Position numbers and translations under genes: made by a program. Under the pieces are notes generated by a model. The model did not search any database, had not been told where the DNA came from, and saw only the letters and a program-made list of their open reading frames with translations. Below, piece by piece: positions 35,392-44,231 of a DNA stretch of 64,000 bases. How positions within the stretch are numbered: the stretch's first letter is position 1; each line of letters starts with the position of its first letter. Where the stretch lies: NCBI RefSeq assembly GCF_040546595.1, contig NZ_JBEPOB010000001.1:4217001-4281000 (forward strand), read 5' to 3'. The stretch is from Bosea sp. OAE506. Its GTDB lineage: Bacteria > Pseudomonadota > Alphaproteobacteria > Rhizobiales > Beijerinckiaceae.

Positions 35392-36075
35392 ATGACCGAG
35401 ATGAATCTTCGTATCCCGCGGCAGGCGGCCACGCTGCGTCTCCTGGTGGAGGACCGGATCCGGGAGGCGATCGCCTCCGGGCATTTCCGCCCGGGCCAGC
35501 GCCTCGTCGAGCGCGAACTCTGCGAGCAGATCGGCGTCGGCCGGACCTCGGTGCGCGAGGCTCTTCGGCAGCTCGAGGCGGAGGGCCTCGTCGTGACGGT
35601 GCCGCATCGCGGTCCCGAGGTCTCCTCGATCACCTTCGACGAGGCCCGCCAGCTCTATGATGTGCGCGCCCTGCTGGAGGGCTTCGCCGGCCGCGCCTTT
35701 GCCGAACAGGGCAGCGACGAGGCGATCCGCGAACTGAAGGAAGCGGTAGCGGGGTTCCGACAGGCGGCCCGCAACAGCGACCGCGCCCAGCTCGTCGCGG
35801 CCAAGACGCGCTTCTACAGCGTGCTGATGGAGGGCGCGGGCAATGTCTTCGTCAAGCAGTCGCTGACGATGCTGCATAACCGCATCACGCTGCTGCGCTT
35901 CACCTCGATGACGCAGCAGGGCCGGCTCGACGACAGCGTGGCGGAAATCGAAGCGATCCACGACGCCATCGCGGCGCGGGACGGCGCGCGCGCCGAGCAG
36001 GCCTGCCGGCATCACATCGCGATGGCGGCGAAGGTGGCGCTCGCCGTGCTGGAGCGGGAGCCGCCCCGCGGCTGA
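35392..36075 (+). CDS. GntR family transcriptional regulator (FadR/FCD subgroup)
   Basis: 227 aa. The winged helix-turn-helix segment runs GHFRPGQRLVERELCEQIGV then GRTSVREALRQLEAEG. It is followed by an all-helical FCD ligand domain with the metal-site histidine segments EAIHDAI and CRHHIAMA. I start at the ATG at 35392 since the upstream in-frame extension overlaps the operator region. Three copies of one site (35318, 36084, 44134) mark the promoters around it. It likely represses itself, the lone TctC, the dehydrogenase/hydrolase pair and the Liv importer (inference). Confidence 0.92.
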   Translation: MTEMNLRIPRQAATLRLLVEDRIREAIASGHFRPGQRLVERELCEQIGVGRTSVREALRQLEAEGLVVTVPHRGPEVSSITFDEARQLYDVRALLEGFAGRAFAEQGSDEAIRELKEAVAGFRQAARNSDRAQLVAAKTRFYSVLMEGAGNVFVKQSLTMLHNRITLLRFTSMTQQGRLDDSVAEIEAIHDAIAARDGARAEQACRHHIAMAAKVALAVLEREPPRG

Positions 36076-36083
36076 TGCCGCGA

Positions 36084-36102
36084 ATTGACAGATTGTCTGA
36101 TA
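36084..36102. promoter_or_regulatory. GntR operator copy 2 (ATTGACAGATTGTCTGATA)
   Basis: It lies in the 86-base gap between gntR and the dehydrogenase gene. The first 17 bases are identical to the copy at 44134-44150, 8 kb away. Its presence here argues that the dehydrogenase starts at 36162 and that it has its own regulated promoter. Confidence 0.75.
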
Positions 36103-36161
36103 GCGCCCAGAAATCCGCGCGACGCCGCGCCGCCCTTGGCGCGACGCCGGAGGATCGTTCC

Positions 36162-37067
36162 ATGCCTGACAGCGCCAGCGCCCCTGCCCCCATCGCCTTC
36201 ATCGGCCTCGGCCAGATGGGCCTGCCGATGGCACGGCGGCTGATCGCGGCGGGCTTTGCCGTGCGCGGCGCGGACCCGGCCGAGGCGCCCCGGCAGGCGC
36301 TCGTCGAGGCGGGCGGTACGGCCTTCGCCGATGCGAGGGAAGCTGCTGAAGGCGCCGACATCCTGATCACCATGCTTCCCAATGGCCGCATCGTGCGCGA
36401 TGTGCTGCTCGCCTCGGGCGCCGCACATGCATTGGCCAACGGTGCGCTCGTCATCGACATGAGCTCCTCGGCGCCCACCGATACGGTGGGCCTCGCGGCG
36501 GATCTCGCGCCGCTGGGCCTGCACTTGATCGACGCGCCCGTCTCGGGCGGCGTGAAGCGGGCCATCGACGGCTCGCTCGCGATTATGGCGGGCGGAGCGG
36601 CCGAGGCGGTCGAACGCGCCCGGCCCGTGCTGGCGGCGATGGGCAAGTCGATCTTCGCGACGGGGCCGATCGGCTCCGGCCATGCGATGAAGGCGTTGAA
36701 CAATTACGTCTCCGCGGCGGGGCTGGTCGCGGCCTGCGAAGCTCTTCTGGTCGGCGGGCGCTTTGGCCTCGCACCGGAGACCATCGTCGACGTGCTCAAC
36801 GCCTCGACGGGCCGCAACAACTCGACCGAGGTGAAGATGAAGCCCTTCGTCATCTCGGAGGCCTTCAACTCGGGCTTCTCGCTCGCGCTGATGGCCAAGG
36901 ATCTGCGCATCGCCGCCGATCTCGCCGATCATCTCGAGCTTCCGCTGCCGCAGATCCAGTCGGTGGCCGCGCTGTGGGAGGCGGCCAAGGGCGGGCTCGG
37001 CGCGCAGGCCGACCACACCGAGATTCACCGCCATCTCCAGGCGCTCGCCGCCGGCTCGCGCGGCTGA
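36162..37067 (+). CDS. NAD(P)-dependent beta-hydroxyacid dehydrogenase (3-hydroxyisobutyrate/tartronate semialdehyde reductase type)
   Basis: 301 aa. The cofactor loop is IAFIGLGQMGLPMA (11-24), the substrate loop IDAPVSGGVKRA (123-134) and catalytic Lys177 with Asn181 lies in GHAMKALNNY. The ATG at 36162 follows GGAGGATCG. Enzymes of this family reversibly oxidise a beta-hydroxy acid. It overlaps the hydrolase gene by one base (TGATG). The actual acid is unknown; the module suggests a branched-chain or lactone-derived acid (inference). Confidence 0.9.
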   Translation: MPDSASAPAPIAFIGLGQMGLPMARRLIAAGFAVRGADPAEAPRQALVEAGGTAFADAREAAEGADILITMLPNGRIVRDVLLASGAAHALANGALVIDMSSSAPTDTVGLAADLAPLGLHLIDAPVSGGVKRAIDGSLAIMAGGAAEAVERARPVLAAMGKSIFATGPIGSGHAMKALNNYVSAAGLVAACEALLVGGRFGLAPETIVDVLNASTGRNNSTEVKMKPFVISEAFNSGFSLALMAKDLRIAADLADHLELPLPQIQSVAALWEAAKGGLGAQADHTEIHRHLQALAAGSRG

Positions 37068-38281
37068 TGGGCCTGCGGGCGCGCATCGCCGCGGCGGCCC
37101 GCGACGCCGAACTGCGCCGGTTCGGCTCCGGCCTCGTCGCGGTGCTGCAGATCGAAGGCGCGGGCGACGATATCCTGCTGCGGCTCGATGACGGCGTCGT
37201 GGTCTTCGAGGGCACGGCGGCGCCCGACATCGTGCTGTCGGCGGCAGACGCGGACTGGGCAAGGTTCCTGACCCTGCCGCCGCCGCCGCGCTTCCAGGCC
37301 TTCACGGCGCTGGCGATCGCTAATCCCGCCTTCACCCTCTCCGGCGACCCGCTCGTGATCGCGCAGGCGCGGGCCGTGATCGAGCGGCTGATCGAGCTGG
37401 TCGTGCTGTCGCCCGCCGCTCCGGCGCCCTCCGTCGCCCGGCGAATGAGCCAGATCGAAGGGCGTTATCACCGGGTCGCCCTGCCGGAGGGCGCAGCCGA
37501 GATCTATGTCGAGAGCGCCGGAAGCGGGCGGCCGGTGCTGTTCCTTCACACGGCCGGCGCCGATTCCCGCCAGTTCCACGGACAACTCGCCGATGTCGCT
37601 CTTGCCACCAACTGGCGCCTGATCGCGCCGGACATGCCCTTCCATGGCCGCTCGATGCCACCGGAGGGCTGGCTGGGCGAGCCGTACCGGCTCTCGGGGG
37701 CGCGCTATCTCGGCTGGTGCGCAGCCATCATCGAGCAGGTCATCGGCGAGAAAGCGATCGTGGCCGGCGGCTCGATGGGTGCGGCGCTCGCTCTGCTGCT
37801 GGCGGCGGAGCGGCCCGATCTCGTCGCCGGCGTCATCGCGATCGAGCCCCCCTTCCGCTCGAAGGGGCGACGCAACCCGTACCAGCACCATGTCGGCGTC
37901 CATGCCGGGCTGCACAACGCCGCCTTCGTCCGCGGGCTGATGAGCCCGACGAGCCCGATCGACAGCCGCCGCCGGGCCGCCTGGATCTATTCTCAAGGAG
38001 CGCCCGAGATCTATGCCGGCGACCTCGCCTTCTATTCCGACGAGTTCGACGGCGCGGAGGTAGCGCCGCGCATCGATGCCGCGCGCACGCCGGTGTCCCT
38101 GCTCTGCGGCACCTATGACTATTCGGCGACGCCGGAGGACGGCGCGAAGCTCGCCTCGCTCATTCCGGGCGCCGATCTGCGCGTCATGGAGGGGCTCGGC
38201 CATTTCCCGATGTGCGAGGACGCGGACCTGTTCCGCCCGCATCTGCTGGCGGCGCTGGCCCATGTCGGAGGGCCGCGCTGA
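37067..38281 (+). CDS. Two-domain alpha/beta hydrolase
   Basis: 404 aa, cytoplasmic. Residues 1 to about 115 form a small domain resembling SCP2-like lipid or ligand-binding folds (GDDILLRLDDGVVVFEGTAA). The alpha/beta hydrolase domain follows: oxyanion segment LFLHTAGADSRQ, nucleophile Ser236 in GGSMGAA, an acid near residue 350 (CGTYDYS) and His379 in EGLGHFP. The gene is translationally coupled to the dehydrogenase by a one-base overlap. It probably hydrolyses an ester, lactone or C-C bond in the GntR module (inference). Confidence 0.88.
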   Translation: MGLRARIAAAARDAELRRFGSGLVAVLQIEGAGDDILLRLDDGVVVFEGTAAPDIVLSAADADWARFLTLPPPPRFQAFTALAIANPAFTLSGDPLVIAQARAVIERLIELVVLSPAAPAPSVARRMSQIEGRYHRVALPEGAAEIYVESAGSGRPVLFLHTAGADSRQFHGQLADVALATNWRLIAPDMPFHGRSMPPEGWLGEPYRLSGARYLGWCAAIIEQVIGEKAIVAGGSMGAALALLLAAERPDLVAGVIAIEPPFRSKGRRNPYQHHVGVHAGLHNAAFVRGLMSPTSPIDSRRRAAWIYSQGAPEIYAGDLAFYSDEFDGAEVAPRIDAARTPVSLLCGTYDYSATPEDGAKLASLIPGADLRVMEGLGHFPMCEDADLFRPHLLAALAHVGGPR

Positions 38282-39085
38282 CTAGCGCAGCGGCGGCAGG
38301 TGGAGCGCGACCGTTTCGCCCCCCGAGCCCTCGACGGCGGGGTAGAGCTCCCGCACCAGTGGATCGTGACCGGCGATGATGCGCTCCTCCGCTCCGGCGA
38401 GGCGGCGCGCGGCGCGCCAGCCCTGCGCCAGCGCGCCGAGATCGAAGAAGATCGGAAACGGGTTCTGCCGCTCGATATTGGCCATGAAATGCGCGGCATC
38501 GCTGGCGAGCACGAGCGGCCCACGGGCGGTCTCGACGCGGACCATCTGCAGGCCCGCGCTGTGGCCGCCGACCTTGTGCAGACTCAGGCCCTCGTCGAGT
38601 TCCGCATTGCCGTCATGGAAGACGACGCGCTCGGCATAGACCGCGCGCACCATCCTCACGACATCCTCGACGTCGAAGGGGTAGCGGATGCAGGCCTGGC
38701 ACATGTGCCGGCCGGTCGCGAAGCCTATCTCCGCGTCCTGCAAATGGAAGCGGGCCTTCGGGAAGAGATCGAGATTGCCGGCATGGTCATAGTGGAGATG
38801 CGTGATCACCACGTCCTCCACCGTCTCCGGCGCGACGCCGAGCTGACGCAGCGCGACCTCCACCGGTCTGATCAGCGTGCGCCCTCGCCGGGCCCCACCT
38901 TCGGGGGTGAAGCCCGTGTCGACCACGACGACCCGCTCGCCGCGCCGCACGACCCAGACGAAATAGTCCATCGGCATGGGCGCGTCGTGCGGATCGGGCG
39001 CACGGATGAAGTTCTCGAAGGCCCGGCGTTCATGCACGGCATAGCGCAGGGCGAAGACCTCCCAGCCGGCCATGGCCGGTCTCAC
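38282..39085 (-). CDS. Metallo-beta-lactamase fold hydrolase (AHL lactonase-like)
   Basis: 267 aa, no signal peptide. The dinuclear metal motif HLHYDHAGN has His96, His98, Asp100 and His101. Further ligands are in GGHSAGLQMV and in the aspartate of LASDAAHF, then GHDP near the C-terminus. The arrangement is AiiA/AttM-like. In a catabolic operon it may open a lactone instead of quenching quorum signals (inference). It starts at the end of the carboxymuconolactone decarboxylase-like gene (4-base overlap), downstream in the Liv operon. Confidence 0.85.
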   Translation of the reverse strand: MRPAMAGWEVFALRYAVHERRAFENFIRAPDPHDAPMPMDYFVWVVRRGERVVVVDTGFTPEGGARRGRTLIRPVEVALRQLGVAPETVEDVVITHLHYDHAGNLDLFPKARFHLQDAEIGFATGRHMCQACIRYPFDVEDVVRMVRAVYAERVVFHDGNAELDEGLSLHKVGGHSAGLQMVRVETARGPLVLASDAAHFMANIERQNPFPIFFDLGALAQGWRAARRLAGAEERIIAGHDPLVRELYPAVEGSGGETVALHLPPLR

Positions 39086-39477
39086 TTGTCGGCCGGAACG
39101 GCTCCCTCGGCCTTCAGCACCTCATGGGCCGCCTTGAAGGCGTCGAGGCCGGCCGGGATGCCGCAATAGACGGTCGCGTGGAGCAGGATTTCCTTGATCT
39201 CGTCGACGGTGACGCCATTGGCGAGCGCGCCCTTGACGTGGAGCTTGAGCTCGGCCGGCTTGCCGAGCGCGGTCAGCATGGCGAGGTTCAGCATCGAGCG
39301 CGTCTTGTGCTCGAGGCCCGGCCGCGTCCAGGCATAGCCCCAGCACCATTCGGTGGTGATGTTCTGGAAGGCCATCATGAAGTCGTCGGCCTTGGCGAGG
39401 CTGCCATCGACATAGTCGGTGCCGAGCACCTTGCGGCGGACTTCGAGGCCCTTGTTGAACTGATCACTGTGCGACAT
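39082..39477 (-). CDS. Carboxymuconolactone decarboxylase family protein (PcaC-like)
   Basis: Small all-helical protein of 131 aa. It has KTRSMLNLAMLTALGK and the HVKGALANGVTVDEIKEILLHATVYCGIPAGLDAF stretch typical of the family. It lacks the CxxC of AhpD-type peroxidases, which favours a PcaC-like lyase or isomerase role. I start at the ATG at 39477 (MSHSDQFNKG). It sits between LivF and the lactonase-like gene in one run. Confidence 0.87.
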   Translation of the reverse strand: MSHSDQFNKGLEVRRKVLGTDYVDGSLAKADDFMMAFQNITTEWCWGYAWTRPGLEHKTRSMLNLAMLTALGKPAELKLHVKGALANGVTVDEIKEILLHATVYCGIPAGLDAFKAAHEVLKAEGAVPADK

Positions 39478-39514
39478 CGGCCTTGATCCCTTTCGTGGTG
39501 GTGTTCGGTGGTCC

Positions 39515-40234
<720 letters not shown>

Positions 40235-40244
40235 CGCACCCTCC

Positions 40245-40967
40245 TCACGCCGCCGACCGGCCGAGATAGGCTTCGATCACGGCCGGATCGCGCGCGATCT
40301 CGGCCGGCGTGCCGGTGGCGATCCTCTGGCCGAAATTCAGCACGACCAGCCGGTCGCAGAGCGCCATGATCGCGCGCATGTGGTGCTCGACCACGACCAG
40401 CGTCAGCCCCTCCGCGCGCAGCTGGCGCAGCAGCGCCATGAAGGCGTCCATCTCGGCATGGTTGAGCGCCGCCATCGCCTCGTCGAGCAGCAGGACCCGC
40501 GGCTCGGTGCAGAGCGCGCGCGCCACCTCGACGCGGGCCCGCTCCGGAAAGGAGAGATCGCGCGCGAGCTTGCCGGCGATCGCGCCGATGCCGACCCGCT
40601 CGAGGCAGCGCCTGGCCAGTTCGCGGGCCTCGGGAATCGCATGGCGCATCAGCCCGCCGGTCAGGACATTGTCGAGGACCGTCGAGTCGAGGAAGAGCGC
40701 GACGTTCTGGAAGGTCTTGACCATGCCCGCCGCGGCGATCTTGTGCGGCTTGAGGCCGACGAGGTCACAACCGTCGAGCCGGATCGTGCCGGAATCGGGC
40801 CGGTGCAGGCCGACCAGCGTCGAGAACAGCGTCGTCTTGCCGGCGCCATTGGGGCCGATCAGCCCGAGGATCTCGCCCGGCGCCACGGACAGCGACACAT
40901 CCGACAAGGCCTGCAGCCCGCCGAAGCGCTTGCCGAGCCCGGTGACCTGGAGCAGAGGGGCGACCAT
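40245..40967 (-). CDS. livG: Branched-chain amino acid-type ABC transporter ATP-binding protein LivG
   Basis: 240 aa. Walker A GPNGAGKTT, Q-loop KTFQNVALF and Walker B VLLLDEAMAALN are present. The ABC signature reads LSFPERARVEVARAL instead of LSGGQ or LSYGQ, a degenerate form seen in some LivG groups. The ATG at 40967 overlaps the livM stop (ATGA). A longer open frame upstream is the frame-shifted livM and not a true fusion. Confidence 0.9.
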   Translation of the reverse strand: MVAPLLQVTGLGKRFGGLQALSDVSLSVAPGEILGLIGPNGAGKTTLFSTLVGLHRPDSGTIRLDGCDLVGLKPHKIAAAGMVKTFQNVALFLDSTVLDNVLTGGLMRHAIPEARELARRCLERVGIGAIAGKLARDLSFPERARVEVARALCTEPRVLLLDEAMAALNHAEMDAFMALLRQLRAEGLTLVVVEHHMRAIMALCDRLVVLNFGQRIATGTPAEIARDPAVIEAYLGRSAA

Positions 40968-41951
40968 CAGCGTTCCTCCCGGCGCAGCAGGCGCCGGATC
41001 CGCGGGCCGATCGCCATGAAGCCGCGCGGCTCGACCAGGATGACGAGGATCAGCAGCACACCAAAGACCAGTTGCGACAGCCCGGCCGCCTGGGCGGAGA
41101 AGACCTGATTGGCGATCTCCTCCAGCGGGATGACGAAGAAGGCGCCGAGGATCGGGCCCGCCGCCGTGCCGATGCCACCGACGATGGCGATCATCGCCAT
41201 CCGCACCGAGATCGAGGCGACGCCGAAGACGGTGTCGGGATCGAAAAAGAACTGGAACTGGGCGTAGAGCGTGCCGAGCGCCGCTGTCAGCGCGCCCGAG
41301 ATCACCGCCGCGACGATCTTGGTGCGGGTGGTGTCGACGCCGATGACCTCGGCCGCGTCGGCATTCTCCTTGATCGCCCGCAGGCGATAGCCGAGGCGGC
41401 TGCGCTTGATCGCGATGAAGATCAGCGTCACCACGACGAGCGCCCCCAGCATCAGCCAGTAGGAGGCGCGCGTATCGGCAAACTGCATCAGGCCGAGGGC
41501 TCGGCTTGGCGAAGGGGATGGAGATGCCGACGGGCCCGCCGGTCAGACCGCCCCAGCTGTTGGCGACGACGCGCATCACCTCGCCAAAGGCGAGCGTCGC
41601 CAGGGCGAAGTAGTGACCGCGCAGCCGCATCGTCGGCAGGCTGATCAGCAGGGCGGCAAGCCCGCCCAGCACCGCCGCCGCGACCATGCCGAGCCAAGGC
41701 GTCATGCCGAAATGGATCAAAAGCAGCGTCGAGGTGTAGGCGCCGATGCCGAAGAAGGCGGCGTGGCCGAGCGAAATCTGGTTGGCGAGGCCGGCGACGA
41801 TGTTCCAGGCCTGCGCCATGGCGGCGAAAAGCAGCGCCAGGCAGAGGATGCGGATGCCGTAGCCGCGCGGCTCGAAGGCGAAAGGCAGGGCGATGGCGAG
41901 TGCCGCCAGCAGCGCGAGGCCGGCCGCCTGCCGAACGGACGGCGCGTTCAT
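40967..41951 (-). pseudogene. livM: LivM-type permease, single-base frameshift
   Basis: Inner-membrane permease, annotated across a frameshift. From the ATG at 41951 it encodes LAALAIALPFAF... through GGLTGGPVGISIPFAKPS. Then the frame diverges; the correct continuation LGLMQFADTRASYWLMLGAL and the end RRLLRREER are in the next frame, stopping at 40967. One surplus G in GAGGGC (41497-41499) restores 327 aa if removed. All other Liv genes are intact. It could be a sequencing error or a real mutation; Liv uptake would fail in the latter case. Confidence 0.82.
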
Positions 41952-42808
41952 CGGGCCGCCCCCAGCAGGCCCTTCGGCCGGAAGGCCAGCACCGCGATGA
42001 AGACGACGAAGAGGACGAGGTTCTGCAGCTGGATCGGGAAGACCAGCGCCGAGAGCGACTGGATGATGCCGACGGCGAGACCGCCGACCACCGCGCCCGC
42101 GACCGAGCCCAGCCCGCCCAGCACCACCACGGTGAACATCAGCACGGCGAATTGCGTGCCGACCGTGGGCGAGGCCGTCAGATAGGGCAGGATCACCGCC
42201 CCGCCGAAAGCGGTGAGCCCGACGCCAAGCGCGAAGGCGAGCATGTGCATGCGGTCGGCGTCGATGCCCATCAGCCGCGCGGCCATCGGATCCTGCGCCG
42301 TGGCGCGCATGGCGCGGCCAAACCAGCTCGACTTCAGGAAGAGCCAGAGCGCCAGCCCCGAGGCCACCGACATGGCGAAGGCGGCGAGATAGGGCACCGA
42401 GATGAAAAGCGGCCCGAGTTGCAGCGACGAGGTCTGGTAGGGCGTCGAGACCGAGCGGAAGCCCGATCCGAACATGAGGAGCGCGGCGTTCTCCAGCACG
42501 ATCAGCAGGCCGACGGTGAGGAAGATCTGCGCCACCTCGGGTGCCTTAAGCACGCGCTTGATCAGCACGCGCTGGATCGCGGCGCCGAGCACGAACACCA
42601 CGGCGAAGGCGAGCGGTGCCGCCAGCAGCGGATCGAGCCCGAGCCAGGCCCAGGCATAGTACGCCACGAACATGCCGAGCATCAGGAACTCCGCCTGCGC
42701 GAAGTTCACGATGCCCATCACGCCGAAGACCAGCGTCAGGCCGATCGAGATGACGGCGTAGACACCGCCGATCATCAAGCCGTCCAGGATGGCCTGAACC
42801 ACCGCCAT
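41948..42808 (-). CDS. livH: Branched-chain amino acid-type ABC permease LivH
   Basis: 286 aa, about eight helices. Family segments are GLMIGGVYAVISIGLTLVFG at the N-terminus, FAQAEFLMLG, RAMRATAQDPMAARLMGID (the ATPase-contacting loop) and LGGLGSVAGAVVGGL. It overlaps livM by 4 bases and follows livK by 40 bases. Confidence 0.93.
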   Translation of the reverse strand: MAVVQAILDGLMIGGVYAVISIGLTLVFGVMGIVNFAQAEFLMLGMFVAYYAWAWLGLDPLLAAPLAFAVVFVLGAAIQRVLIKRVLKAPEVAQIFLTVGLLIVLENAALLMFGSGFRSVSTPYQTSSLQLGPLFISVPYLAAFAMSVASGLALWLFLKSSWFGRAMRATAQDPMAARLMGIDADRMHMLAFALGVGLTAFGGAVILPYLTASPTVGTQFAVLMFTVVVLGGLGSVAGAVVGGLAVGIIQSLSALVFPIQLQNLVLFVVFIAVLAFRPKGLLGAAR

Positions 42809-42848
42809 AGCCGTCTCTCTCCCCTGCCCGGCCCGACCGCCTTTCGGC

Positions 42849-44057
42849 TCAGCCGCCCCAGACAGCCTTTGCCTTGGCGACGTCGGCGGGCCAGACGGTG
42901 ACGAGCTCCTTGTTGCGCCACTGGACCATGACGGGGACGGAGAGCGTGTTGAGGCCAGTCTTGTCGAACTGGACGGCGCCGCCCGTCATGGCCTTGTTCC
43001 AGCCGCCCTCGAAGCGGGCGCCCTGCAGGGCCTTGCGCAAATCCTCGGGCTTGGCCGACTTGGCCTTCTCCATCGCCTGGGCCAGCACGTCCATGCAGAC
43101 GGCGTGCTCCAGCGCTTCATGGACCATGAAGTAGCCGAAACGCTTGCGGAACCGCTCGGTCAGCTCCGGCGCAAGGTCGTAATTGGCCGGCGAGATCGAG
43201 AGGACGCCCTCGGCGAATTCGCCCAGCCCCTTCTCGAAATCGGGGATGACGTAGCCGGCGGCGCCGCCGATGGCGGGGATGGTGATGCGCTGCTGGCGCA
43301 TCGCGCGGATGATCTGCAGGGAATCATTGAGATAGGAGACCGGGAACACCGCCTGGGCACCCGAGGCGCGCAGCTTGTTGATCAGCGGCGTGACGTCGGT
43401 GATGCCCAGCGGATAGGCGTCGTCCATGACGATCTGGACGCCGGCCGCCTTGGCGCCCTCGCGCAGGCCGCCGGCCTGCGAGGTGCCATAGGCCGTGTCC
43501 TCATACATGATGGCGATGCGCTCGAGCTTCTGGCCGGCACTCGCGGCGATGGCGGCCGTGCCGTCGAACTGCGCCTTGCCGATCACCGAGGCCTTGGCGA
43601 CGACCTGGAAGATGTTCTCGAAGCCGCGCCCGGTGATCTGGTCCGAGAAGGACATGGTCAGCAGCGGCACGCCACGACGCTCGGTGACCTCCGAGATCGC
43701 GATGGTCAGCGACGAGGCGAAGGCGCCGAGGATCGCCACGACATCGTTCTGGGTCAGCAGGCGCTGGGCGACATTGGCGGCGGTGGTCGGCGTCGAGGTC
43801 GAGTCGGCGATGACCAGATTGATGCGGGCCCCGCCGAGCGCCTTGATGCCGCCGGCGGCGTTGATCTCGTCAGCGACCAGTTCGATGCCGTTACGCGAAT
43901 TGATCCCGAACTGGGCGTTGGCCCCCGACAGCGGCAGAATGACGCCGACATTGACGGCCTTGCCCTGGGCGACAGCGTCCCGGACGACATAGGGCGCGGC
44001 GATGGCACCGGCGGCGCCGAGCATCAGGCCACGGCGAGTGGGCGACAGCTTGATCAT
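42849..44057 (-). CDS. Branched-chain amino acid-type ABC substrate-binding protein LivK-like (Tat-exported)
   Basis: Periplasmic protein of 402 aa. A Tat signal (SPTRRGLMLGAAGAIAAP) precedes the type I binding fold VNVGVILPLSGANAQFGINSRNG. I start at the ATG at 44057, which follows GGAGGAAG. It is first in the minus-strand Liv run, 77 bases downstream of GntR operator copy 3. The family binds amino acids, amides and aromatic acids; the ligand is not predicted. Confidence 0.92.
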   Translation of the reverse strand: MIKLSPTRRGLMLGAAGAIAAPYVVRDAVAQGKAVNVGVILPLSGANAQFGINSRNGIELVADEINAAGGIKALGGARINLVIADSTSTPTTAANVAQRLLTQNDVVAILGAFASSLTIAISEVTERRGVPLLTMSFSDQITGRGFENIFQVVAKASVIGKAQFDGTAAIAASAGQKLERIAIMYEDTAYGTSQAGGLREGAKAAGVQIVMDDAYPLGITDVTPLINKLRASGAQAVFPVSYLNDSLQIIRAMRQQRITIPAIGGAAGYVIPDFEKGLGEFAEGVLSISPANYDLAPELTERFRKRFGYFMVHEALEHAVCMDVLAQAMEKAKSAKPEDLRKALQGARFEGGWNKAMTGGAVQFDKTGLNTLSVPVMVQWRNKELVTVWPADVAKAKAVWGG

Positions 44058-44133
44058 CTCTTCCTCCACGATCTGCCTTCTGCGGGCATCAGCGGAGACA
44101 GGCATCCCATAGTCGTCGGCGCCCTGTCAACTG

Positions 44134-44153
44134 ATTGACAGATTGTCTGACAA
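44134..44153. promoter_or_regulatory. GntR operator copy 3 (ATTGACAGATTGTCTGACAA)
   Basis: It lies upstream of the Liv operon. Its first 17 bases are identical to copy 2 at 36084. The part TTGTCTGACAA (44143-44153) is a perfect palindrome and fits the FadR/FCD consensus TNGTNNNACNA exactly. It links the Liv operon to the GntR at 35392. Confidence 0.8.
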
Positions 44154-44231
44154 CCGGTGAGGCGATCAAGTGCGGCGGCCTGTATTGCGGGCTGACAGGC
44201 CTGCCGGCGCGGCGTTGCCGCGCCGCGCGGA

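Noticed and set aside
38282..39085. Quorum-quenching AHL lactonase as a firm call
   Set aside because: The metal motif fits, but the operon context is catabolic and no quorum-sensing genes are present, so only lactonase-like is claimed.
40245..41951. A LivM-LivG fusion protein of 568 aa
   Set aside because: It results from the livM frameshift; livG has its own ATG overlapping the true livM stop.
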